A DNA stretch of 64,000 nt from Chlorophyllum brunneum (Eukaryota > Basidiomycota > Agaricomycetes > Agaricales > Agaricaceae). Under the pieces are notes generated by a model that was given only the letters and a program-made list of their open reading frames with translations, was not told the origin of the DNA and made no database searches. Location: assembly GCA_963576785.1 (NCBI GenBank), contig OY756145.1, positions 744,001 through 808,000 on the forward strand. The letters run 5' to 3'. Of the stretch, positions 1-10,473 are shown in pieces. The first letter of the stretch is position 1. Every line of letters begins with the position of its first letter. Both the position numbers and the translations under genes were made by a program.

Positions 1-2001
1 CAGCCGTCCCTTGCTCCCAGGAGAGAGCGACATCATCTGTTTTGTTACCCGTCACCCCAAACGTTTCTGAACAACAGTAAAACATACCCGGCGAGGTAAT
101 GGATTGCCTCGTAAGCCTTACATAGCACCACCATATTTTCTCCAACTCTTGGTCCAGATCGATGTGGTAGGACCGAGAACGAGAGTGGTCCTTTAGAAAA
201 TCAGAGAAGGAAGTATGGAGGAACTGAATAGCCTCGTCAATGAGAACCCTACGGGGAGGAGGGAAAGTGAGGACGGAACTAAGCCTCCGCAAGGCAGCAT
301 AAGCCACATGCTGTTTGAGTCCCAGAATATTGCAGATTTCAAGGAGGTGAGGATCGTGCATACCGAAACCATTGGGTTGAGTGACAAGTTTACCTAGCAA
401 ACGAAAACCAAGAATTGTTTTTGTAGTAGAAAGGAATTCAAACGGGATATCAGACATGATCGTCGTGTATAGCAGGTCAAGCATCTCGAAGGGACTTTTT
501 GTTGGTACAGAATGCTCGCCATCGGAGTTCATGTTATGTTGCGCGATCAAATATAGGATGTACTCAAAGTGAGGTACGGGATTGTCTTCCGCGATATACG
601 CCACAGAAACCGAAGCAAAAACAAACAGTCCAGAGCAGGCTTCCAGCAATTTCAAAATGTGACTTTCCGATGGCCAACGTGATGGTACCATATCCGAGTA
701 GTCCCGTCGAATTTTCGCGAATGCCGCACGAAGATGGCGCTCAACGTCTTGCAATGCTTCATCAGAGTCAGTAGGGATTTCTAATTTCCAGAATGCGTCG
801 ATCTCCTCTTCCACTTGGGCAAAAGGCGCGTTCAGATGCGCTTCGGGTCGACTCGCAATGACCCACACGAAAGGCATCGAGTGTCTATGGCAAAGGATAG
901 ACTCGCGGATAACATCCACAATCCGGCCCTGCTCCCGTCCGCCGTTAAATTCGTCCAAGCCATCGAGCAGTACGACCCAAGGCCGGGAACCAGTGTCAAT
1001 GCGATTGTCAATGAAAGGGTGACGAAAAGACGCTTGAACTGTTCCTCGATAGATTTAATCCAAGAAACCCGAATCCATCGTCAACTTCTCTCCCAGATAT
1101 TGACGGTACGATACATTATCAACCGTCAGGCGATATGCCAATGTGGAGAAAACCTTCTTGGGGTCATCGCGTTTGTTGGGCCGAGAAAGGAAGAGTGTAG
1201 TGCAAGTAAAATCAGGAGGTATGGTTTCGGCGAATGTCTGCATGATGGCGGACTTGCCAACGCCGGCTGGTCCCCGTACCCAGACCATCTTCGTTCCGGA
1301 ACGGATGTGAGCCTGAAGTTCGCCGAGGAATCGTATTCTGGTGCCTGGGTGACACCGGGGAGGATAATCACGATCGGCGGAGTCGAATTCGGCACCACGA
1401 ATAACATAGTTGAGTCTCATTTTTTCAAATACTAGAACAATTTTCGGTACTTGTTCTGGGTAGAGGCATATTCGCGAGCACTCCGGTTTGAGTTTTGTTG
1501 GTGAATTTCAACATGTTCCGACCATAATTGGATGATTTATTGAGAACTTGCTTGCATTCTGGAATAGGCCCTGACTTCCAAGACCAGATTGGCCTACAGA
1601 AGAACCATTAGAACAGCTTAAGGACGTTTGAGTGACCCCACCTTGAGTGCTCGAAGCCCGAGCAGTGTCGTCGGTCAACGGATTCTGACAGCCGCCAGAG
1701 ACTAGAGAGCGATCATATTTTCATATTTCTCCATTGGCAAATCACTGAGAGCGCTACCTGAATGATGAACCTGAGTTGGGTCGTTACTCCCAAGGGACGA
1801 TGGTTCCAGCTCTTCACCAAAAGGCGATATCACCACAAAGGCTTGGGTGTCCTGGTAGGTGGATCCTACAGGTTCAGCATTAACTTCTGATCACAAATCC
1901 GCCAATGCAAAAACCAACAAACCGGAGGTAGATGAAGACTCATTTTGGACATCGGCCTTGGGGGAAGTGTGTTGAAAGGTTCTGTTGAAGGAATCCCGCA
2001 T
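1..2001 (-). pseudogene. Decayed NACHT-domain NLR gene, 3' end beyond the left edge
   Basis: This is a diverged inverted copy of the intact NLR gene at 10474-13280. Reading the minus strand from an ATG at 2001, exon 1 is recognisable (a shared stretch near 1765-1790) but meets an early stop. The second exon (about 1455-1580) has an indel and has lost its GT donor. From 1420 the frame opens into the NACHT domain, with Walker A GPAGVGKSA at about 1240-1270. It is then cut by a one-base insertion at about 1055 that creates a TAA where the intact copy reads on. Homology continues in broken frames to position 1, matching about 12454-12487 of the intact gene. A STAND-type NTPase was once encoded here; nothing suggests a full product now. 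Other paralogues of the array are more distant. Confidence 0.85.
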
Positions 2002-2668
2002 ATCACAGAGAAGTAAGAATGGGAAATATTGCCGGGCAAATACTAAGGACAACGACAGTGGACGCTTTTCGTAGTTGAAAGGGTCGGTTCAGCGCCTATA
2101 GTAACAATCTCAAGAGCTGTGGTGTCTCATCTTCACACAGCTGCTACTGTTGGAATCCGCGAACAACACACGAAATATCCACGCACATCACTCTGATGTT
2201 CCTGTTGTGAGATAATTTTCTAAAGGCACAAAAATTGGGTATAAATATCGTAGTACACTCACCTGTCACCCCGCCCTTTAATCTTACCGTTGTCGCCCAT
2301 TTCGAGTAGCTATTGTATATATAACACACATGGCGTCGGACGGCTCAAATACCAATCTCTCTCTCTTCCTCACACAATTGCTGCATTCCTTCCAAGGTCT
2401 ATGGTGATATCGCCTGTGATATCACCAATGTGTAGGGACGAAAACAGAATATTCAATTTTTGGTTATCGACCGGATTTGGTACGATATATACGAGCGGGT
2501 CACAACATGTAATAAAGATGAAAGAAAACGCCAATAATTACTCTCTACAGGGCTCGTGACCAGCCGCGCTGAGTGCTGGGCACTGGCCACGAGATATCAC
2601 TCCTCTCATTTGGCTGAAGGCGCGGCATTCTAATTTGAATTTTGGGCTCAGCTCACTAAATTCAATAT
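2002..2668. other. Intergenic, between decayed NLR and aspartic protease 3' end
   Basis: I see no supported gene here. The stretch is AT-rich with TATATATA-like runs near 2314-2322 and only short unconvincing frames. It holds the 3' flank of the protease and the former promoter side of the decayed NLR. Confidence 0.5.
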
Positions 2669-4543
2669 CTACATAATCATCCCTACCAAAGCAGCCACCA
2701 ACGACGTGAACACCGTAACCATCCCCACATCCTCCGTCCCGAAAGCAACCGTGACAGCGCCTGATGAAGGTGAAGGCGTCCCCGTGGCAGATACCAAAGC
2801 CGCCGTCGACCCAATTGTCGCCGAGGGCACAGGTGCGCTCGCGCCACTCAGGGCTACAGCTGTGCTTGAGAGATTGGCGAAACCTACAGAGGCGGGTTCG
2901 TAACGGTACACCGAATATACGTTTTTCTGTTACAAAAGTGTGAGACACTTGGTTCTCCGACAGGTTAGAGAAGTACGTACAAGGAATGTATCACCGATGA
3001 TCCAAGGAGGAGCTGAACCACCGCCTGAAAGCTCGAAGAATGCACCTAAACATTGACCTTGCTCCAATTCAGAGAGTCGGAAATCCGTAGGGCTTATCGA
3101 CCATGTCCGATTAGAATTCCCGAAACCAAGTTGGACAGTGACCTGAGTATCACAGGCTATCAATAATCAAATCGATTAGTAAAAAATATCCCGGATTGGC
3201 GGAGGCGGGACTGACGATATGTGTAGTACCCTTCGAAATTTCCTATACCCGGTCGCGAGCCTGGAATCTGACTGAACAGACTGGCGATGGCTAGTCGTGG
3301 ACCACCAATAAGTGTCGTTCCTGTATCAATAGCTGCGTATGACGAAGATCCAGACGCAAGTGAAACCGCATTGCCATTTACGTTCAATGCTAGAGAAAGC
3401 GAAGTGAGAAATGATGTATGCGAGTGAGGCGGGAAGCAACACACTAGTTATTGGAAGTATCCAATACGTCCCCTTGGATGGTAAGTCTACATAATCAATA
3501 TCTCCCTGGTACAAACTTGTATTCGTAAACCCTAAAATCATGGCTCAGTATCTTCGCAAATACAGAAATCACATTCATACACTCACCCATGTCGAACGAG
3601 CCACCGGGTTCCAACGTCTGTGCATCAGACACGTTGTTATATCTCGTCAAATGGAACGCCATCACAGGTGCATCCCATGCACCTCCACTAGCCAAAGTCT
3701 GCCAAAATGGCATAGCCCCGGACGAAGCAATCGTCGAAAAAGCCAACCCCAATAGACCCGAAACAGGACTCTGTAGCAATCCAGAAGAGACAGCATCACA
3801 GGTAGCGAATATTTGGTTAGGGACGCTGAAGCCAGCCATTTGGACTCTATCTTGTGCGAGGGTTCCTTGAGCTCGACCGGAGCCGTAGGTGATTTGGAAA
3901 ACGGTGGTGAGGTTTTGGAATGTGCTACTTGAGGAGGCTTGGAATGTCGGAATTGAGTTGCATCCGATCTGACAGTTCGAATCTGCCACCCAAAGGTCGC
4001 TGCGAGAATAAATCGAAATTAGTTGATTGATACTCGGAGAAATAGAAGAAAGGTTTGGCTCACGAGGACCCAGTGTCGAGGATGAAGTTGTAAGAGGTAC
4101 CAGGTGTCCCAATCGCCATCGAACCATAGTAGCTGTTGAAACAGGTGTAAACACTCGCGCATACAACAGGACCCAATGCACCGGCGGTCTTACCTGGAAT
4201 CGCCTCCTTGGTTGACGATCCTGTAACGGCATGAGCCCCTAAATCTCCAGAAGACTAAGAAAGAACTTCACATATTCGTCCCAGTACTTCTCCTCTTCGG
4301 CTCGCCTTTACCTCCATACTTTTCGTTTAAACCCTGTCTATGCGCATACGCCCATGCTCCCCATTCGTCCTTCGTTTTCGGTGATGGTGCCCGGCGTAGC
4401 AGAGGGATAGACGTGCCGATACCGGTATCCCGTTTTATGTCCGACAAGTATGGTTGGGGTTGCGGGAATGCAGAGGCGATAGTTGTAGCTTCTAGGGCTA
4501 CGAGGGCCACCAAGATAAGGTACTTTTGTTGCAATTTTCCCAT
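2669..4543 (-). CDS. Secreted, probably GPI-anchored pepsin-type aspartic protease (A1 family)
   Basis: Starting at the ATG at 4543, the product begins with a hydrophobic signal peptide (MGKLQQKYLILVALVALEA) and a propeptide. The mature domain carries both catalytic aspartate motifs: ILDTGSSDLWVAD just after the second intron-split exon near 4080-3960, and AAIDTGTTLIGGP near 3330-3300. A flap-region tyrosine lies in FQITYGSGRAQG. The C-terminus is a Ser/Thr/Ala/Pro-rich stretch followed by a hydrophobic tail (VTVFTSLVAALVGMIM), the usual layout of a GPI-anchored fungal yapsin-like or polyporopepsin-like enzyme. There are several short introns; the first (donor at 4271) joins Thr-Asn-Met to IVNQGGDSSYYGSMAIGTPG. 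It is likely an endopeptidase at the cell surface or wall. Exon ends in the middle are approximate; family assignment is firm, substrate unknown. Confidence 0.9.
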
Positions 4544-5226
4544 TATAGCGAATATGAACAAGGCGGCAGAACCAGGAAAGCAGAGGGGATGGATGGTACA
4601 AGAGAGAGCCGGTCCCTAGACTTGACCTCAAACACACGCAAGCTTTTTATGACACAGTCACTGAAAGCGCAGTCGCACGCACAGGAGAAAGAGGTCAAAC
4701 TGAGTAAGGTGGAGAAAAAAGAATACCCGATCCAAAGCGGGGTGTGTTACGATCAACGGCGGTGGTAGGTCCTCGCACAGCGAGAGAGGTGAAACTTTTA
4801 ACAGGAGAAAATATGTAGCGGGGGAATGAAAGAGCCAGGAGACAGAGAGGGCTGGGCGTGGGGTTTTGAGCGTCGGCAGGGGCTGGGCGATCACTGGCAA
4901 GTGAATCGGACTGGCTAGTCGGATCCTGTGTCTGAGTGTCCTTGACTCACATTTTAGCGGAAGGACTGGGGAGTCGTGGGTGATACCAGTTGGATAGGTA
5001 GCTGTTGAGAGCCCAGAGCAGAGAAAACACGACAGACAGCCCAGAAATCCAGAAAACCTAGCGTCGCTGTTGAGCAACTAAGGGGGTTTGGAACACGATG
5101 ACACACTTTGATGGCAAACTAAAACACCCGAACCTATACATCGATCAATCACAACAGTCCACGAAGAAATGATTCAATAAATACACTAAGAGTACAATAG
5201 AATATGAACCAGAACAAGTACCGAAT
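4544..5226. other. Intergenic: protease promoter and H3 3' flank
   Basis: No gene is supported. Seen from the protease (minus strand), the bases upstream of its ATG are pyrimidine-rich, a common feature of fungal promoters. The 120 bases next to the H3 stop are AT-rich and fit a 3' UTR. Confidence 0.5.
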
Positions 5227-5305
5227 CTATGAACGTTCACCGCGCAATCTGCGGGCGAGAGCAAGATCTTTAGGTTGGATCGTCACACGCTTAGCATGGA
5301 TAGCA

Positions 5306-5348
<43 letters not shown>

Positions 5349-5744
5349 CAGCTTCCTGGAGGGCCATGACGGCAGATGATTGGAAGCGCAGATCGGTCTA
5401 CCACATACATTAGAAAGCTTCATAAACATCGGACCAGACCAAGCTCACCTTGAAGTCCTGCGCAATTTCACGCACAAGACGTTGGAAGGGCAGTTTGCGG
5501 ATAAGCAGCTCCGTCGACTTTTGGTACCTTCGGATTTCACGAAGAGCGACCGTACCGGGGCGGAAGCGATGAGGCTTCTTCACACCACCAGCTGCAGCCT
5601 GTCGCCCAGTCAGCTCGAGTCACTTTGCTCCAGTGAGGGGACACTTACAGCAGTCTTACGGGCAGCAGAAGACTTGGCAGCGAGCTGCTTGCGTGGGGCC
5701 TTGCCACCAGTCGACTTGCGGGCAGTTTGTTTAGTACGGGCCAT
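5227..5744 (-). CDS. Histone H3
   Basis: Core nucleosome histone. Three exons (5744-5649, 5598-5449, 5397-5227) give 138 residues including Met. The tail begins [20 protein letters not shown] and the fold ends [14 protein letters not shown], so identity is certain. The tail is two residues longer than textbook H3: the segment after K23 reads SSAARKTA rather than AARKSA, so the residue equivalent to K27 is shifted by two. The insertion is in exon 1, 16-21 bases before a clean GTAAGT donor, and is therefore not an artefact of intron choice. The gene is transcribed divergently from H4, with a shared promoter of 269 bases. Confidence 0.97.
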
Positions 5745-6013
5745 TTAATAAGAGGTGTGGTGTTGGCGGTGGTGGGGAGCAAAGTGGATGTCGGGTCCCA
5801 GAACAGTCTCCCGCCTATATACAGTCGCGACCGCGACACGCACGTGATCCGCGTGGCCACTTTTGGCGCAAGCTTTCAACAAACGGCAAAAGCAGCACAG
5901 CCACCACGGAGTGATATATAAGGCTCGGAGTAGTCAGCAAGCCAAGCATCATTGCATTCGTGCTTCTCGTCGCCACCACACATCTCTCACCCCTCACCAA
6001 TTAACTCATTGAC
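5745..6013. promoter_or_regulatory. Bidirectional H3/H4 promoter
   Basis: The 269 bases between the two divergent start codons contain a TATA-like element for each direction: TATATAAG at about 5915-5922 for H4 and, on the minus strand, TATATAG at about 5821-5815 for H3. Each sits about 70-100 bases from its ATG. This arrangement gives coordinated S-phase expression in other fungi; here it is inferred. Confidence 0.75.
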
Positions 6014-6426
<413 letters not shown>

Positions 6427-6606
6427 CTTTGTTGGGATTTGGGTGTAGACATAGTGTATTATAAATACTATTTATTCTGACGGCGGAGTGAGTTTTAAAG
6501 ACGGATTCCGTTGATCCTCCGCTCCGACATAAAGCCCTGCAGCTTTCACCGGGATTTCGCCGTGGGATATAGATGGCTGGATGAGAGACCAAGGTCGCTA
6601 TGCGGA

Positions 6607-7789
6607 ATGCCTGCGGACTCGCCTCTCCCCAACGAAATCCTTGCTGCCATCTTCACCCACCTCGAGACCCGTGCCCTGCCTGGTGTCGCCACAGTCTCCC
6701 GCCGCTTCAACGCTGTTGCAGAGTATCTCCTCTATTCCTTCATCGCCGTCACCGATGTCATCTCTGACACCGAGCATGTGCCCCAGCGGACTGTCTGTTG
6801 GTGTCACGCCATCATCAACAGGCCTCATCTCGCAGACGCAGTCAAGCGTCTTCAGGTTCGCTGGACAACCGACTCACGATCTCCGCCCTCGCCACTCCTT
6901 CTCGCCGTATGCGACCAGCTCTCCCTCGCCATCCGCAACCTTGTTGGTCTAGAACACCTTGAGCTCTTCCTTGGACCCGCCAACTTTGCCTCGTTGCCCA
7001 GAGAAAACATGCACGCGATTGAACGTGCTGTCTTTCTCTGTTCTCTCCCGGCTCTCCGCTCTTGCTCCCTCGGTGCAGAATACACCAAAGGCATCCAGCC
7101 ATACACCGCCCACATCGCCTCCTTCCTCTCCCACACTCCCTCTCTGCGACATCTTCGCTTCTCCGACCACCACTCCTCTCTCAACCTACCTCCTGCCCCC
7201 CACGCTCTTCCTTCTCTCCAGACCTTTCGTGGTTCTGCTGCTACCTCAGCATCCATCCTTCCTGGACGTCCCGTCCATTATCTTTATCTCATCGGTCAGG
7301 ACACAGATGTCAGTCAAGAGAATCTAACGCGCATCGCATCAACCTCCACTCCACTCCGTTCCCTAGATCTATCCGCTATCTCTGCACGACCTGTTCTCTT
7401 GCGTAACGTATCTGCTTTTCTCCCCAGTCTTGAGCGTCTGCGTGTCAGACTTGCTCTGCGACACACCCTGCACTACGCACTTTCTGGCATCGTGAGTATC
7501 CCCTTTCCTTGCACTCGTTCTATAAATACATCCGTATCCATGGCTGACTATGGTTGCGCAAGTATAGAGTCTACTCGTCGGCCTCTCCTCCGTCCTCAGC
7601 GCATTTCCAAATCTGCTCTATCTCGACTTGTCCCCTACTCTAGAAGGCGGCCGTGCCAACCCGGCAGACGAGAGGGTGCTATGCACAGAGTATAGCCGCG
7701 CATGCCCCTCCCTCCGAACTATCGTTTTTCCCTCCCAGACCGAGTGGATCTTGGACGATAATGGTCAGTGGTTCATTAATGAATCCTGA
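6607..7789 (+). CDS. F-box protein
   Basis: Two exons (6607-7491, 7568-7789) give 368 residues. The N-terminus (SPLPNEILAAIFTHLETRAL, then VSRRFNAVAEYLLYSFI) is a typical F-box, which binds Skp1 in an SCF ubiquitin ligase. The remainder has loose leucine-containing repeats (LRHLRFSDHHS, LRSLDLSAISA, LPSLERLRVRL, LLYLDLS) like the irregular LRR halves of agaricomycete F-box proteins, and ends WILDDNGQWFINES. The splice from GTGAGT at 7492 to the AG at 7567 keeps the frame and adds the final 74 residues. An ATG in a good context at 6607 was chosen; upstream in-frame codons lack an ATG. The substrate is unknown, and such genes are numerous and fast-changing in mushrooms. Confidence 0.8.
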
Positions 7790-10473
7790 CCGTAAGGCCT
7801 TCCGTCGTCGAACGGGCGGGCGGGCGGTAGTCGGCGGATGACGGCCGATGTGAAGAGACGGTGATGATGTGGCAAGTATAGTTCCTGCTTCTAGAAGCCA
7901 TTTCTTCCGCGGCAGAATCGAAATGGTGATTGGTCGCTCTGTGCCTATTACTGCATTCTACATTCACGTCTAACATTGGGCTTCTCGTGGAGTTTGTGCT
8001 CGTCTTTTGGAAGGATGCTCGAGTGAAAGGAAGGCGTTCAGCCTTCAGTTAGGCCCAGGTAAAGAATACCTTACACGCTCGTCAAGTGTTGGACGGCACT
8101 AGGTGGCTATCCCGGTTTGGACTGGCTTATTCAGTTTCAAAACGGAAGAGCGTTGTTGGATAGTGCATGACGAAATGTTGATGGAACAGGCGCATTCCGA
8201 CGACTGAAAGCCGCCCAATTACGAATGTTGTTCACACAAATTCCACGCACATGCTCCCTACCCCCGTTTTTTTTTTCTGGCCCTGGGAGTATGCCGTCCA
8301 GTCGTGGGGCTAGGTGGATAACACTGTCCATACACGTGCAACCCGTTTGACATGGGTGTGTAATCCGCGGTCGGAGACCTGCTGTGCGTCGACGTATGCG
8401 CATGTACAGACGGCACATTACCACCGCTGGTTGCGTCATTTGGAAATACGCACGGCGTCTCTTCGGCCCTTCGTCTCCTACTCAACCGTCCACCGATATC
8501 CACCAGCAACAACACCATCTTCCTAACTCGCGCCTGGAGTATGGGACAGTGTATACCAAGCGTTGGGCCAAGACCGATGGTTGCCCCATTGACGCTAGAG
8601 CGGTTCCAACCATTTTGCGCCTTGAGCCGGTGACTCTTCGGCTCGTACTCTGGACCCGAAGCAACTACGATCACTCATCCAGATATCACGGTACTCGATA
8701 TCTGAATTGCGTTGTGACCACGAGACACTGCGCAGCATACACCAAGCGTACGAAACATCGAAGCCTGATCACTAGCGACAATCTCTTTTCCTCACGCCTA
8801 TTCCACCTCTCTCTCTATATTTGCGCTCTCACCCTATCTTGCTTTCAACTATCTGTTCTATCTTATCGTCATCTACGCTAGAATTCAATTCAATCGACCG
8901 ATCCCAAATCATCAAATCTGGACCGAATGATGTAATGGTTCTTGTTTGGAAAGTGAGTATCTCCCTTGTCCAATGAGAGTATACTCGCCAATCACACCAC
9001 GGGCATCGTGGCCATCTGGGGCACGGTTTCAGACATTTGGGGGTACTTATGAATGAGGTTATGTACGGCAAGGGCGGCATAATGATGGTTGACATATGAA
9101 AAGAAAAATGAACCACAGGGAGAATTGTAAACAGTCATCCATCAAGGATTTACCCAACATATCTGATTCGCCCGTTCGTGCAGGTATTGTTTCATCGCGA
9201 TGATTTACCTAGGATCCCGCGGTGTCGTTCTTGTTTTCGCTTTATTCCCCTGTCGTATCATGGTCAATTTGCTTCGTATTCCCTCGTTCAGTATCTTATC
9301 GCAAACCTTCATTCTAAGCCGCTCTACCTCATGCTGGTTCCCCTTATCTTCGAACTCTAGTTATCGTTCGCTCTTATCAGACTTTTATTAACGCGTGTGT
9401 ATGTGCGTTCTTTGAAATCTCGCGAAAAGAAGAACTTCGGGACACTCTCGCGATGATGGATTTTTTTACCCTGCTTTCCGACCACACTGGCATGATTCCA
9501 TATGATGTATGTATGTATTCAGTTCTGTGAACATTTCTCCTTTGGTTCTTCTCTGTTCTGGAAAGCACCTTGCCTTGTGTGAGTAAGCTTGAATTAATCT
9601 TTTGTGATGGGTAATTGACATTGTGGAGGATTGAGGGCAGGTTGCGCCATTAGGTGTTGTCCTTATTGATACCTCGTGCCTCTCGTTATTCAGGTCCTCA
9701 GGGTTTGGATGGATGGAACTTTTTACCTACCAATGAGCTTGTGGTACCTTTATGAGTTAGCGTGAGTTACGCCTCAACTTGAGTATCCATAAATTTCCGA
9801 GTCGCACGATCGCTTCAAAAGGTTTTTTTTATTACCAAAGTTGCATCCTAATGGGTGATTCGGAATATAGATGAACAAGGGCATCGAGTGGCGTATATCA
9901 GGGCTATATCGAGGACAAAGGTCCCCATCATTCCATCAAGTTTTGATCTATGTAGTCAATTTTGATCTGTATTGTATATTGAGATTCAATGTTATCAACC
10001 CTGTCATTCTTTGTAAAACTGTCCCCGATTGTGGGTGATGGAATGGTCTCGTTGTGTAGTTGTTAGTAAGTGTTTTTTTTTTTTGTTTTTGTTGTTGAGG
10101 ATTTTCGGTTGTGGTTGGTAAGTTATAGTGTCTTTTACGAGATTGGGGGTTCTGGAGAAGGTTTGGATTCTTCTTGCTTTGTTTGATGTATTTTAGAGAG
10201 AGAGAGAACCGTAGATGGTGCAAAAAAAAAGTGAGATGGCATACGTGACGCTTTCTGTCTTTTTGTTTCTTGTGAATTCTTTTGTTTCCCGTACGATGCT
10301 CAACTTGAAGCTTCAGAAGCTTCAAGTTGAGGATTAAACTTACACGCAACCCTTCGAGCGCTTGAGTGTTCAGGTCGAGCGTGTGAATTGTGCGATTGAA
10401 CTCTTGAGATTAGGCGTCAAATTGATTCTGTCGATACCACAGGCTACCCACTGTCCTTGTTTCTTTGTGTGAT
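7790..10473. other. Gene-poor stretch before NLR-A
   Basis: About 2.7 kb without a supported gene. It has many short frames on both strands, none with conserved motifs or plausible splicing. It contains a T-run at about 8269-8277, T-runs near 10070-10090, GA and GT tracts near 10196-10210, and a perfect palindrome at 10300-10332. The last few hundred bases should include the NLR-A promoter. A non-coding transcript or eroded element is possible but not shown. Confidence 0.4.
10300..10332. repeat. Perfect 16-bp inverted repeat with one-base centre
   Basis: CTCAACTTGAAGCTTC, a single A, then the exact reverse complement GAAGCTTCAAGTTGAG. It lies 142 bases upstream of the NLR-A start codon. It could form a hairpin or a symmetric binding site; the function is unknown. 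Confidence 0.9.

Noticed and set aside
4658..5077. 139-codon minus-strand frame upstream of the protease
   Set aside because: It lies between the H3 3' end and the protease promoter, and its Ser/Leu/Pro bias comes from pyrimidine-rich promoter DNA.
8384..8881. 165-codon plus-strand frame in the gene-poor stretch
   Set aside because: Biased His/Arg/Thr composition, no recognisable domain, and competing frames on both strands.
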